64,000 nt of DNA from positions 1 to 64,000 of the forward strand of contig JAGCXM010000021.1 of the NCBI GenBank assembly GCA_017961325.1. The letters run 5' to 3'. The notes below the pieces were generated by a model, which made no database searches, had not been told where the DNA came from, and was given only the letters and a program-made list of their open reading frames with translations. Origin of the DNA: a bacterium (lineage in GTDB: Bacteria > UBP6 > UBA1177). Below are positions 18,924 through 26,439 of the stretch, in pieces (position 1 is the first letter of the stretch; each line of letters opens with the position of its first letter). Both the position numbers and the translations under genes were made by a program.

Positions 18924-19856
18924 ATGAATAAAATCAAATACTTGGTCTTTTTAAGCGTTCTTTGCTGCACTTTTTTCGTTTCGGCGGCAGGTGAAGAGAA
19001 CAAGCCGCACAACAGGTTTGATATCGCCTTGGAATACAGCCGGACTTCCGGTTTTATTCCTGCAGCCGATGTCTTGTGGCACTACAACGACACATTTTTT
19101 TCATCTTTGTACGGAAATTATTTTTTTTCATCCGAAAAGAAGACGCTGTCAAACTATGAAAACAGTAAATATGCCGTTTTTTCAAAGAAATTTGTTCTCG
19201 GAAGCGAGGTTTTAGGCCTCTATTTTTTGAAAAATCCGGCGCTTTTCGCTCTCAGTCTGGGATTGGAATATCAGAGGGTGAAAAACGAGGAGTTCGGTTT
19301 TTTCGACGTCAGTGAGACGACTGTGACATTTGAAGACACGATATATCAGAATCTGATACTTCCTTTTATCAGACTTACTGCCGACAAACATTCGAAAATT
19401 GTCAACAACAGGTTTTTGTTTGTATTTTACCCCTCTTACTGTCTGATGCTTGAACAAGAGATTTATTTTAACCCGCTTTTTTCGCGTAAACACACCTCGG
19501 ATTCATCGAAATGGCAGGTTCCTGCTTTTGAAATTTCTGATGAAATCTTGATTGGTTTCAATAATTTCGGCGGAATTTTACTCAACACTGCATTTTCATT
19601 CCGCGAGGCCAGATATACTTCGGCGGTTTTAAGGAAATTAGAGGACGGGTACGGTTTCGGAGAGGCTGAAGTGCGTCAGATATTTCTGGAATACGGTTTT
19701 ACGGTGTCGTATGTCATTCCGTTTGAAATCGCCGGAACAATCCACCCGAAAATCGGTGCCGGCCTTTCGGGTTCGGCGGAATTCCGCAAAAATGGCGGAA
19801 AGAAATCGACAAACAGGGATGTCGGCTATCTTTTTGTTTTCGGTTTCCACTATTGA
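18924..19856 (+). CDS. probable outer-membrane beta-barrel protein, unknown function
   Basis: Protein of 310 residues with a cleavable signal peptide (residues 1-22, ending VSAAG). The mature part alternates aromatic and polar residues in a way typical of transmembrane beta strands (for example SSLYGNYFFSS, LSLGLEYQRV) and ends in an aromatic residue pair (FGFHY), the usual outer-membrane insertion signal. No enzyme motif is visible. It starts six bases after the lipoprotein stop without a clear Shine-Dalgarno site, which suggests coupling to it. It is the last gene before the accessory island. Confidence 0.75.
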   Translation: MNKIKYLVFLSVLCCTFFVSAAGEENKPHNRFDIALEYSRTSGFIPAADVLWHYNDTFFSSLYGNYFFSSEKKTLSNYENSKYAVFSKKFVLGSEVLGLYFLKNPALFALSLGLEYQRVKNEEFGFFDVSETTVTFEDTIYQNLILPFIRLTADKHSKIVNNRFLFVFYPSYCLMLEQEIYFNPLFSRKHTSDSSKWQVPAFEISDEILIGFNNFGGILLNTAFSFREARYTSAVLRKLEDGYGFGEAEVRQIFLEYGFTVSYVIPFEIAGTIHPKIGAGLSGSAEFRKNGGKKSTNRDVGYLFVFGFHY

Positions 19857-19860
19857 TTCC

Positions 19861-19909
19861 ATTATGCGCACTTATAACAAAGGATCGAAGCCTTTCCGGA
19901 AACGATTTA
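19861..19909. repeat. island 3' repeat, copy A (after the DUF4143 gene)
   Basis: Read on the minus strand, this stretch starts TAAATCGTTTCCGGAAAGGC, continues CTTCGATCCTTT and ends with TTATAAGTGCGCATAAT. The first part recurs after the Fic gene (21408-21440) and after the restriction-modification gene (22698-22730). The TTATGCGCA box recurs at 21291-21373 and 26273. A small hairpin (AAAGG/CCTTT) is possible in this copy. Confidence 0.75.
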
Positions 19910-19912
19910 GAA

Positions 19913-21271
19913 TTACAGACAGAAAGTCATATATGCAGGAATGCATAGAATGCCGTCGTTTTCGATAAGATTTCTTGGGTGAATGATATATGAACCGCCA
20001 ATCCGTTCATTGAATTTATTACGGAATTTTTGCAACGATGTCGTTTTGTAACGGTTTGAGGACTTCACTTCAACAGGAAAAATTTTATATTCCAGTTTGC
20101 TGTTGTTGGAAAGAATAAAGTCAATTTCCATGTCGTTGCGGTGTTTTTCCTCGTTGTAATGACTATAGAAATAAAGTTTGTGACCATTGGCGGCAAGCAT
20201 CTGCGCGACAGCATTTTCGTAAAACATTCCTTCGTTGAAAGAGAGCGTTCCACTGAGAATCTGGTTGTAAATCTCTTTTTCCAGAAGTTCATTTTCATCA
20301 AAAGTATGGCTTAGAAGCAGTCCTGTATCGCCAAGATAACACTTGATGTAGCCGCGGCTTTCATTCAGGGAAAGACCGACATTCGGATCGTTGCATAGAA
20401 AACACTCGTTTGTCACCATAGAGTCTGAAAGCCAGAAAAATGTTTCATTGTAGTCGGTCGAGTCTGATTTTTCCGCAACATTCTTAAAAACGATGCGCTT
20501 TTCGTGCTGCGAAAGAAATCCAGGAATTGCGTCAAAAATGGAGATAACCTTACTTCTGTAACGGGCTTTAATCTTCATCATGTCACTGCGGTACAAATCA
20601 AGAATATCCCTTTTCTCGCGGTCAACTTCATAAAAATCCTTGCCGCTTTCAATAAAAATATCAACACATTTCGGCATTCCGCCGATAAGAAGATACTGCC
20701 TGAAAAGAAGCTTGGCCCTGTTGTGGAGACCTCTTTCAAGAGGTTCTTTCTTCACGAAACAATTTTTTATGTAATCAATGAGATTTTCTTCTCCGAGTGC
20801 CGACGCGAATTCTTCAAAATCCATAGGAAACATCTTCAGATGGCGTTCTTCCGACGGAATCACGATGTTTCGGACATTTTCCTTTATCGAAATCAGAGAA
20901 CCTGTTTCAATATAATCGTATCTTCCGTCTGCAACAAGATATTTTACAGCCTCTCTCGCTTTCGGAAAGCGTTGAACTTCGTCAAAAATTATCAGGCTTT
21001 CGCGCCTATGCAGTTTTGTCTTGTATTCAGCTGAAAGAAGCATGAAAAATGTGTCAAGATCATTGAGATAATCGGTAAAATACGATTTCACCTTCTCGCT
21101 TGCGACTGCGAAATCAAGGACAATGAAACTTTTATATTCCTTCGCAGCAAACTCTCTTGCAATTGTCGATTTGCCTATTCGTCTGGCACCTTCAATCAAA
21201 ATCGCCTTGCTTCCTCTGCACTCTTTTTTCCAAGCCAGAAGTTTCTCGTAAATCTTGCGTTTAAAAATCAT
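19913..21271 (-). CDS. ATP-binding protein, AAA_14 + DUF4143 type
   Basis: Protein of 452 residues. The start at 21271 has GAGG seven bases upstream; a longer frame to 21334 would run through the repeats and is rejected. Walker A is EGARRIGKST near residues 27-36, Walker B is LIIFDEVQRFP, and the sensor region is YIETGSLIS. The C-terminal half has DUF4143 features, including a nuclease-like segment (EIDFILSNN, FPVEVKSSN) with an E-x-K pair. Such ATPases are common, mobile and of unclear function, often suspected in defence or toxin-antitoxin roles. It is flanked by the island repeats: three TTAT(A/G)CGCA boxes upstream and copy A of the 3' element downstream. Confidence 0.88.
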   Translation of the reverse strand: MIFKRKIYEKLLAWKKECRGSKAILIEGARRIGKSTIAREFAAKEYKSFIVLDFAVASEKVKSYFTDYLNDLDTFFMLLSAEYKTKLHRRESLIIFDEVQRFPKAREAVKYLVADGRYDYIETGSLISIKENVRNIVIPSEERHLKMFPMDFEEFASALGEENLIDYIKNCFVKKEPLERGLHNRAKLLFRQYLLIGGMPKCVDIFIESGKDFYEVDREKRDILDLYRSDMMKIKARYRSKVISIFDAIPGFLSQHEKRIVFKNVAEKSDSTDYNETFFWLSDSMVTNECFLCNDPNVGLSLNESRGYIKCYLGDTGLLLSHTFDENELLEKEIYNQILSGTLSFNEGMFYENAVAQMLAANGHKLYFYSHYNEEKHRNDMEIDFILSNNSKLEYKIFPVEVKSSNRYKTTSLQKFRNKFNERIGGSYIIHPRNLIENDGILCIPAYMTFCL

Positions 21272-21290
21272 TTTTTGACCTCTTTTGTCA

Positions 21291-21373
21291 TTATACGCAC
21301 ATATAAAAATGGCACAAAAACCGATTATACGCATGTATAGAATACCAATGAACTCCGATTATGCGCACTTATA
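21291..21373. repeat. three TTAT(A/G)CGCA boxes at a 34-base period
   Basis: TTATACGCACATATA (21291-21305), TTATACGCATGTATA (21325-21339) and TTATGCGCACTTATA (21359-21373) begin exactly 34 bases apart, upstream of the DUF4143 start. Each box is a partial palindrome (TATA arms around a GC-rich centre), and the second has arms TATAC/GTATA. The bases between are not conserved except for CCGA before boxes two and three. They may be operator sites for the ATPase gene or recombination sites; the same box also marks the other island borders. Confidence 0.75.
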
Positions 21374-21407
21374 ACTACAAAAAACGGATTTTTCAAGAAA
21401 AAATTTA

Positions 21408-21440
21408 AGACAAGGATCGAAGGGTTTTGGAAAGGATTTA
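21408..21440. repeat. island 3' repeat, copy B (after the Fic gene)
   Basis: On the minus strand the stop codon of the Fic gene is the first triplet of TAAATCCTTTCC, followed by AAAACCCTTCGATCCTTG. It matches copies A and C in the TAAATC(G/C)TTTCC and CTTCGAT(C/T)CTT blocks. The centre is more diverged and the hairpin of copy A is lost. Confidence 0.65.
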
Positions 21441-22565
21441 AACTATTTCCCAGTATCCGTTTTTTCTTCCGCCTGATCGTTTGATCCGACCTGATAAACG
21501 GAGTTTTTTGACATGATAAAACACGCCGTCTTCGGTTATTTTGAATTTTAGTGCGAGTTCTTTTGTTGTTATGTGAGGATTTTCTTTTATCGCACAGAGA
21601 ATCTTTTCCGTAGTTTTTTCCGTAGATACAGAGCTGTTTTCCGTAGTGTTTTTTGCTGGAGCAGCTTCTTTTTCCGTAGTAAATCCGTTTTTTTCCGTAG
21701 TTTCTTCCGAAACTTTTCCGGCATATTTGGCATAGTCGATATGGGTTTCTCTGTTTTTGAGCTCGTTGTGCTCGTCTAAAAGAAGGTTCCGGAAAAATTT
21801 TTCGAGAAAAACGGGATTTTCTGAAATTCCTTTCTGAAGATTGGTGTAGTTCGCCCTGACAAGCGCGTTTCTGAAATACCAGCTGTTCTGCGCAAAGATG
21901 TCGTTATCGGCCTTAAAGCCGAGCGAACGCAGATATTTTATCGTGAAAACAGCCGTCGTCCGCGTGTTTCCCTCGCCGAAAGCGTGGATCTGCCAGAGCC
22001 GCGAGACAAAAAAAGTGATGTGACGGGCTATCTCATCCATCGAAAGATTTTTGTAACGGAACCTCTTCTCCTGCATGAAATCGTATTCCAAAGCGCTCTT
22101 CAGCTCGAAAGCCGCGCCATACATCACAGTATCGCCGTTCAATACCCACTCGTTTTTTGTTATGTCGTAGTCACGGAGCCGCCCTGCAAACTTGAAAATC
22201 CCCTCAAAAAGACGTTTATGAACCGCTATCAGATACGACGGACTGAAATTGAAGGAAGGTTCGCTCAGAATCTGCGCAATGCGGCTTGAAACCTTGTCAG
22301 CTTCCTCGGTACGGTTGTCAGGGTTCTGGAGCCTTAAAGATTTGCTTTTGTAATAGGAATTGATGAGACGGCTCACATCATCGAACGAAATCTCGCCTTC
22401 AATGTTGCGTTTTGCCGTCTGGTAAAGGTATTCCGAAGGTTTTAGCCCGTCCACCTGCTGCAGACCGATGGCAGTAGCCCATGCGAAAGTTTTCTCTTTT
22501 TTGTCCGCACCCGTGTGGCGGAGATATTTCTCAAAATCGGCTTCGTAATGACTTTTTTCCGGCAT
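21438..22565 (-). CDS. Fic-domain protein with C-terminal winged helix
   Basis: Protein of 375 residues. The Fic core lies at about residues 125-250 with the active-site loop HAFGEGNTRT, a close variant of HPFx(D/E)GNGR that keeps the catalytic His and the Gly-Asn-x-Arg frame. Fic enzymes usually transfer AMP to target proteins. An N-terminal segment around residues 45-75 (QTAKRNIEGEISFDDV) resembles the inhibitory VbhA-type helix, so the enzyme may be self-inhibited, although the Ser/Thr of the usual inhibitory motif is not at the expected place. A Thr/Glu-rich linker (about 285-315) leads to a winged-helix domain at the end (ITTKELALKFKITEDGV), suggesting DNA binding. It lies inside the repeat-bounded island. 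Confidence 0.9.
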   Translation of the reverse strand: MPEKSHYEADFEKYLRHTGADKKEKTFAWATAIGLQQVDGLKPSEYLYQTAKRNIEGEISFDDVSRLINSYYKSKSLRLQNPDNRTEEADKVSSRIAQILSEPSFNFSPSYLIAVHKRLFEGIFKFAGRLRDYDITKNEWVLNGDTVMYGAAFELKSALEYDFMQEKRFRYKNLSMDEIARHITFFVSRLWQIHAFGEGNTRTTAVFTIKYLRSLGFKADNDIFAQNSWYFRNALVRANYTNLQKGISENPVFLEKFFRNLLLDEHNELKNRETHIDYAKYAGKVSEETTEKNGFTTEKEAAPAKNTTENSSVSTEKTTEKILCAIKENPHITTKELALKFKITEDGVFYHVKKLRLSGRIKRSGGRKNGYWEIV

Positions 22566-22600
22566 TTTTAAGACCCGTTTTTATCCAAAAATTTCAAGAC

Positions 22601-22700
22601 ATTTCCGAAATGTCACCAAAAACAGAGGATTATACACAATTTTTAGGGAAATGCGAGATTTAGGGTGAGAATAAAACTCAGATTTTGCACAGGTATAAGA
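22601..22700. repeat. 100-base direct repeat upstream of the Fic gene (copy 1)
   Basis: About 90% identical by eye to 26191-26290, with the first 60 bases differing at one position only. Read on the minus strand, both copies contain TATAAT (22619-22624 here), a probable promoter -10 box for the Fic gene. The distal end overlaps the TTATRCGCA-like box that closes the restriction-modification cassette. Confidence 0.85.
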
Positions 22701-22730
22701 AAGAATCGAAGCCTTCCTGGAAACGATTTA
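22698..22730. repeat. island 3' repeat, copy C (after the restriction-modification gene)
   Basis: On the minus strand the restriction-modification stop codon begins TAAATCGTTTCCAGGAAGGC followed by TTCGATTCTTTCTTATA. It agrees closely with copy A. It sits directly against the 5' repeat of the next gene (Fic), so the gap between these genes is made entirely of repeat material. Confidence 0.75.
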
Positions 22731-23165
22731 ATTCCTGCCTTCAACAATGGCAATTTCGTCATCCGTCAGTCCGTAAAGCTCATAAACCTGCCTGTCGATT
22801 TCGGCTTCCAGTGCGCTGACCTGTTCTACCAGCATTTTCCCGTCATTCTGAGACTTTAGTCGAAGAATCTCATCCACCAGTTCAACTATTTGTTTTTGCT
22901 GCTCTTTTGTGGCAACAGGGATCGGGATAGTTTCAAGTTGATTCAGCTTTATTTCAAAGCCGGATGTAAAAAGTTTTCTAAACCAGAAATTGATAAGTTT
23001 GGAATTAAGAAGAGCAAGAATGAATTTCATATCATACTCTTTTTCCAACTCATAAATAACATTGATTTTATCATTGCAAAGATATTGTTCGCAGTCAAGC
23101 GTAGCATTTATTTCTATTGACATATCTTGGACCATAATCTTCTGCGGAATATTGAAAAAAGACAA
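22728..23165 (-). pseudogene. C-terminal part (target-recognition end) of the type IIG enzyme, out of frame
   Basis: These 145 codons (FFNIPQKIMVQDMS near the start; IPIPVATKEQQKQIVELVDEIL later) continue the specificity region of the type IIG enzyme encoded at 23114-26155 but lie in another frame. The two frames meet at a run of six A on the plus strand (23155-23160). One extra base in that run would join them. The segment includes the end typical of target-recognition domains (P-I-P plus a helix). It could be expressed by slippage, or the gene may be broken. It has no convincing start site of its own. Confidence 0.8.
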
Positions 23166-26155
23166 TTGATATTTTCTTTCATCAGTTCAGGTTTATACCA
23201 AATATATTCATTTGCTGTATTTACAGGTTGTTCCCAGCGTCTGAGATTTCGCCCTCGAATAATTGGATAACAATCTTCATCCCGTTTTTCATTCAAAATA
23301 AATTTCTTATCGTTTGCGCTTTTTATACCGCAACTTGCTTTCATTATGCTACCGAGTTTTACGGTTTGAACTTTGCTAAGATCTATATTTTGTTCAAAAG
23401 TGAAGTTATAGCCGTGGGTAGAAAGAATCTTTTTGTATGACAACTTACATTTTGAACTGAAAACTTCGTCTTTATCACAATTTCTAATCTCAATCTCATC
23501 ATCAATGTTCGGTTTCTTATTTTGATACGAACAAATAATTGTTTTGACTGTTGCGTTGTCAAAAACTTTGTCTGGTAATTTCACTAAATGGGTTACAGAC
23601 ACATCTTCAGCAAGAAATTTGCGAAATGGCAGAAAACTTTGTATTCCGAGCCAACTGTTAGAAAATATAAATGAAAACGAGCCATTAGGTTTTAACAACC
23701 ATGAAGAAAGTTCAGTAAAAAGCGAGTACAAATCAAACATTTTTCTTGCTGTTTTGTATCGTAACTTAAAAAAGTCTTTCAAAGAAGAATTTTTTATATT
23801 GTTCGCACTGATATACGGCGGATTGCCGATGACTGCATCGAAGCCCAGGAATTTGCCGGTATCGGCAAGAACTTCGGGAAATTCGATCATCCATTCAAGG
23901 GAATCGGCGTAGATGTCGTCGTCAAGAATTTTTTTGTTCAGTTCTTCGTCAAAAAAGACCAACTGAACTATTCCGTGAATCTGCCGCTTGATGCTTTGAA
24001 TAAGATTATCGACTTTCCGCTTGTTTTCCTTGTTGTTTTCGTTCTTGTATGCAGCGACAGCCTCTCGGTATTGACGAATGAGTTTTCGGGTGTCGGGATT
24101 TCCTTCGCTAAGAATGGAACCACCTGTTTTTATTGAATATCTGCTCACAAGCGAGTTGCCGCACTTAATGTTGATATCGATATTGGGAAGCGTTTCAAGC
24201 TGAGTAAAACCCGATTCTTCGGTGTAATATGCGTTTTTGAGAAGCTCGATCCAAAGACGGAGGCGGCAGATGTAGACGCTTGCCGGATTTATGTCCACGC
24301 CGAAAAGACAGTTTTCGATAATTGTCCGCTTTTCGTTGAAAATCGCTTCCTGAACGCGCTGCCGCTCAGGATTTATCGAATAAACAAAAGGATTCCCTTC
24401 GTCGTCAAGAATCGAAATCTCGTCGTTTTCAAGTTCAAGAGCCCAGTCGCTGCGGCGGATCCTGCGCCCGTTTTTATCAAACAGAATGTCAAGATAGGAC
24501 TTGATGAAAAGCAGCCTGTTCAAAACCGAAACAAGAAAGTGGCCGCTTCCCACAGCCGGGTCGTAGATGCGGATCGAATTTATGATTTCATTCGCTTCGG
24601 CGCGGTCATCTATTTTGTCGGCAAGTTCTTCGAGTGTTTCGCACTTCCAACCCTTGAAATTATTGAACTTCTGAATCACAGTGCGCTCAACAGTCTCTTT
24701 TGCCATATATTCCGTGATGAAACCCGGCGTGAAAAAAGAGCCGTCCTTATAACCGTTGATTTTTTCAAAAATGAGGCCGAGAACACTCGCGTTTATCAGA
24801 GTTTTTGTATCCTGCGTGATGCCGGATTCCGTCTCGCTCGAAAAGTTGTAGGAATCAAGAAAACGGAAAATGTAGGCTAAATTATCCATTTTTCCCGTCA
24901 TTCTCCGCCCCTTTTTGTCTTTCAGCACAGTGCGGGGGAAAAGTTTCATCGATTTATTCATAATTCCGCGGATTTGCAGGAGTTTTTCTTCAACGCTCGG
25001 TTCAAAGAGAGAACTGTTGAGATAAGGAACGAAGCGGAATTTTTCCCTGACCTCGCTGTCCCGTGCCTCCGGTCTGCGCCCCAGAACCTTAAAAAAGAGG
25101 ATATTGAGAGAATCAAAATCAGGAACAAGCTCTGTCGTCAGAAATCTGTATTTTTCGTCTCCCTTCCGGTATGCGAGCTGCTGACTTTCCACAAGTTTCA
25201 GGAAAATCAAACGGTTGATCCAGTTTATTGCAAGACGCAGAGCGACCTCGTAACGGCCGTTTTCGTCAAGGTTTTCTTCTTCAAGCTGATATATCGCGCT
25301 TTCAAGCAGACTCGCACCGTCGCGATCAGCCTCTTTTTTGCGCCGGATCACCTTTTTGCCCGATTCCTTGACTTCCTCAAGACCTACAATGTGAAGCAGC
25401 TCCTCATAGAAATTCTTATCCAAACTATTGGAATCATTGGCAAAAGGCTTGCCAAGAAGATGCTCCGGCGAGAAAATTTTGTAGAGAGGAATGAGAGATT
25501 CTTCGCTGCGCTCAGAATGACGATAAAACTCCGCTGGAGTTACCTTTGTCACAACGATATTTTCATTCTCGATCCACTTGTTTATCGCCGGTTTCGCGCA
25601 GTTTTCGTAAAAATATGCAGTTTTCGTGTCGGAAAGCTGACCGGCTTCAAACTTTTTGAACTGCTCAACTATCGGATTTGTTTTCACAAGGAAAAATCGT
25701 GCAAAATCTTTCGCGTCAAAAATATAAAAATCGTAATAATTTGTAATAATTATGTGCTTAATCTCGTTGTTTTGGAATTTCAGGTTCTCCTGCAGAAAAT
25801 AGTAGACACACTCCTGCAGAGCCTTGCAGTTAAAGTTGGTTTCGCTGAACATTTCAGCCGTGTTTGAGGGAGATTTCGCCTCGATTATTACCGCAGGTTT
25901 CGAGTTCGCCGTATTTCCGCCGAAAATCACAAGATCCTCGCGTCCGTTCGTATTTACCGCATAATCGGGGCTGTAAAAAGTCTCTTCCAAGAACTTTTTT
26001 ATCAGATTTTTGTGAAATTCCTCGCTTTCATCCTGCTTTCCTGAACTCAGATAAACGGACAAAGCCTTGTTCAGCCTTTCAATCTCGTTTTGCGGAACAG
26101 GCTGCCTGAAAAAGGCCGGATTTATTGATTTTTTTGCTGTAGTTAAAGTCATCAT
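23114..26155 (-). CDS. Eco57I-like type IIG restriction-modification enzyme (truncated by frameshift)
   Basis: Single-chain enzyme of 1013 residues as read, combining nuclease and adenine-specific methyltransferase. The start at 26155 has GGAG eight bases upstream; 26227 is an unsupported longer start. The N-terminal PD-(D/E)XK site is visible as REDLVIFGG and, further on, PAVIIEAKSPS. Methyltransferase motif I is YDPAVGSGHFL and motif IV is GNPPYISAN. The frame ends at TAG 23114-23116 within the specificity domain, because of a frameshift at 23155-23160. The remainder continues at 22728-23165. Residues about 212-220 read RHSERSEES, encoded by an inserted palindromic repeat. As read, the enzyme lacks the end of its target-recognition domain and may be inactive or altered. 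It is flanked by the island repeats. Confidence 0.88.
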   Translation of the reverse strand: MMTLTTAKKSINPAFFRQPVPQNEIERLNKALSVYLSSGKQDESEEFHKNLIKKFLEETFYSPDYAVNTNGREDLVIFGGNTANSKPAVIIEAKSPSNTAEMFSETNFNCKALQECVYYFLQENLKFQNNEIKHIIITNYYDFYIFDAKDFARFFLVKTNPIVEQFKKFEAGQLSDTKTAYFYENCAKPAINKWIENENIVVTKVTPAEFYRHSERSEESLIPLYKIFSPEHLLGKPFANDSNSLDKNFYEELLHIVGLEEVKESGKKVIRRKKEADRDGASLLESAIYQLEEENLDENGRYEVALRLAINWINRLIFLKLVESQQLAYRKGDEKYRFLTTELVPDFDSLNILFFKVLGRRPEARDSEVREKFRFVPYLNSSLFEPSVEEKLLQIRGIMNKSMKLFPRTVLKDKKGRRMTGKMDNLAYIFRFLDSYNFSSETESGITQDTKTLINASVLGLIFEKINGYKDGSFFTPGFITEYMAKETVERTVIQKFNNFKGWKCETLEELADKIDDRAEANEIINSIRIYDPAVGSGHFLVSVLNRLLFIKSYLDILFDKNGRRIRRSDWALELENDEISILDDEGNPFVYSINPERQRVQEAIFNEKRTIIENCLFGVDINPASVYICRLRLWIELLKNAYYTEESGFTQLETLPNIDINIKCGNSLVSRYSIKTGGSILSEGNPDTRKLIRQYREAVAAYKNENNKENKRKVDNLIQSIKRQIHGIVQLVFFDEELNKKILDDDIYADSLEWMIEFPEVLADTGKFLGFDAVIGNPPYISANNIKNSSLKDFFKLRYKTARKMFDLYSLFTELSSWLLKPNGSFSFIFSNSWLGIQSFLPFRKFLAEDVSVTHLVKLPDKVFDNATVKTIICSYQNKKPNIDDEIEIRNCDKDEVFSSKCKLSYKKILSTHGYNFTFEQNIDLSKVQTVKLGSIMKASCGIKSANDKKFILNEKRDEDCYPIIRGRNLRRWEQPVNTANEYIWYKPELMKENINCLFSIFRRRLWSKICQ
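25498..25522. repeat. palindromic repeat of the HSERSEES type, inside a gene
   Basis: GATTCTTCGCTGCGCTCAGA and the following ATGAC form an imperfect palindrome (TTCT...AGAA arms with GC/GC inside). Read in the minus-strand gene it encodes the peptide HSERSEES. This sequence is familiar as a dispersed palindromic element in many bacterial genomes. It is inserted in frame between the nuclease and methyltransferase parts of the type IIG enzyme. Confidence 0.75.
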
Positions 26156-26190
26156 CAATACTTCTCCAATTCGATTCAGATGATCTCCCA

Positions 26191-26290
26191 ATATCCGAAA
26201 TGTCACCAAAAACAGAGGATTATACACAATTTTTAGGGAAATGCGAGATTTAAGGTGACGATAAAAGTCAGATTATGCGCAAGTATAATG
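26191..26290. repeat. 100-base direct repeat upstream of the restriction-modification gene (copy 2)
   Basis: Partner of 22601-22700. On the minus strand it contains TATAAT at 26219-26224, about 64 bases before the gene start at 26155, so the repeat probably supplies the promoter. Its distal end carries TTATGCGCAAGTATAA (26273-26288), the box that also marks the other island borders. This copy forms the right edge of the island. Confidence 0.85.
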
Positions 26291-26353
26291 GTAAAAAGTG
26301 CAGATTTTCGCAATGAAAAGCCGTGCTAAAAATTTAAAAATATTATTGATTTT

Positions 26354-26383
26354 TTGCAAAAAATCGTTATTGTCCCCTACTTT
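26354..26383 (+). promoter_or_regulatory. possible promoter of metG
   Basis: TTGCAA (26354-26359) and TACTTT (26378-26383) are 18 bases apart, about 55 bases upstream of the metG start. The match is by eye only. Confidence 0.35.
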
Positions 26384-26439
26384 TTCCGGAATTTGGCCGG
26401 TATTTTTTTCACACACGAGCTTTTTTGAAGGAGAAAAGA

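Noticed and set aside
21291-21373. CRISPR array
   Set aside because: Only three short boxes of about 15 bases with about 19-base gaps; far below normal repeat and spacer lengths, and no cas genes are nearby.
23155-23160. Programmed -1 frameshift site in the type IIG gene
   Set aside because: A run of six T in the message could slip, but no downstream structure was seen that would support a programmed site; phase change, decay or assembly error are simpler.
19861-26290. Integron cassette array with attC sites
   Set aside because: The cassette-like layout is suggestive, but no canonical GTTRRRY/RYYYAAC pair is present at the element ends and no integrase gene is in the window.
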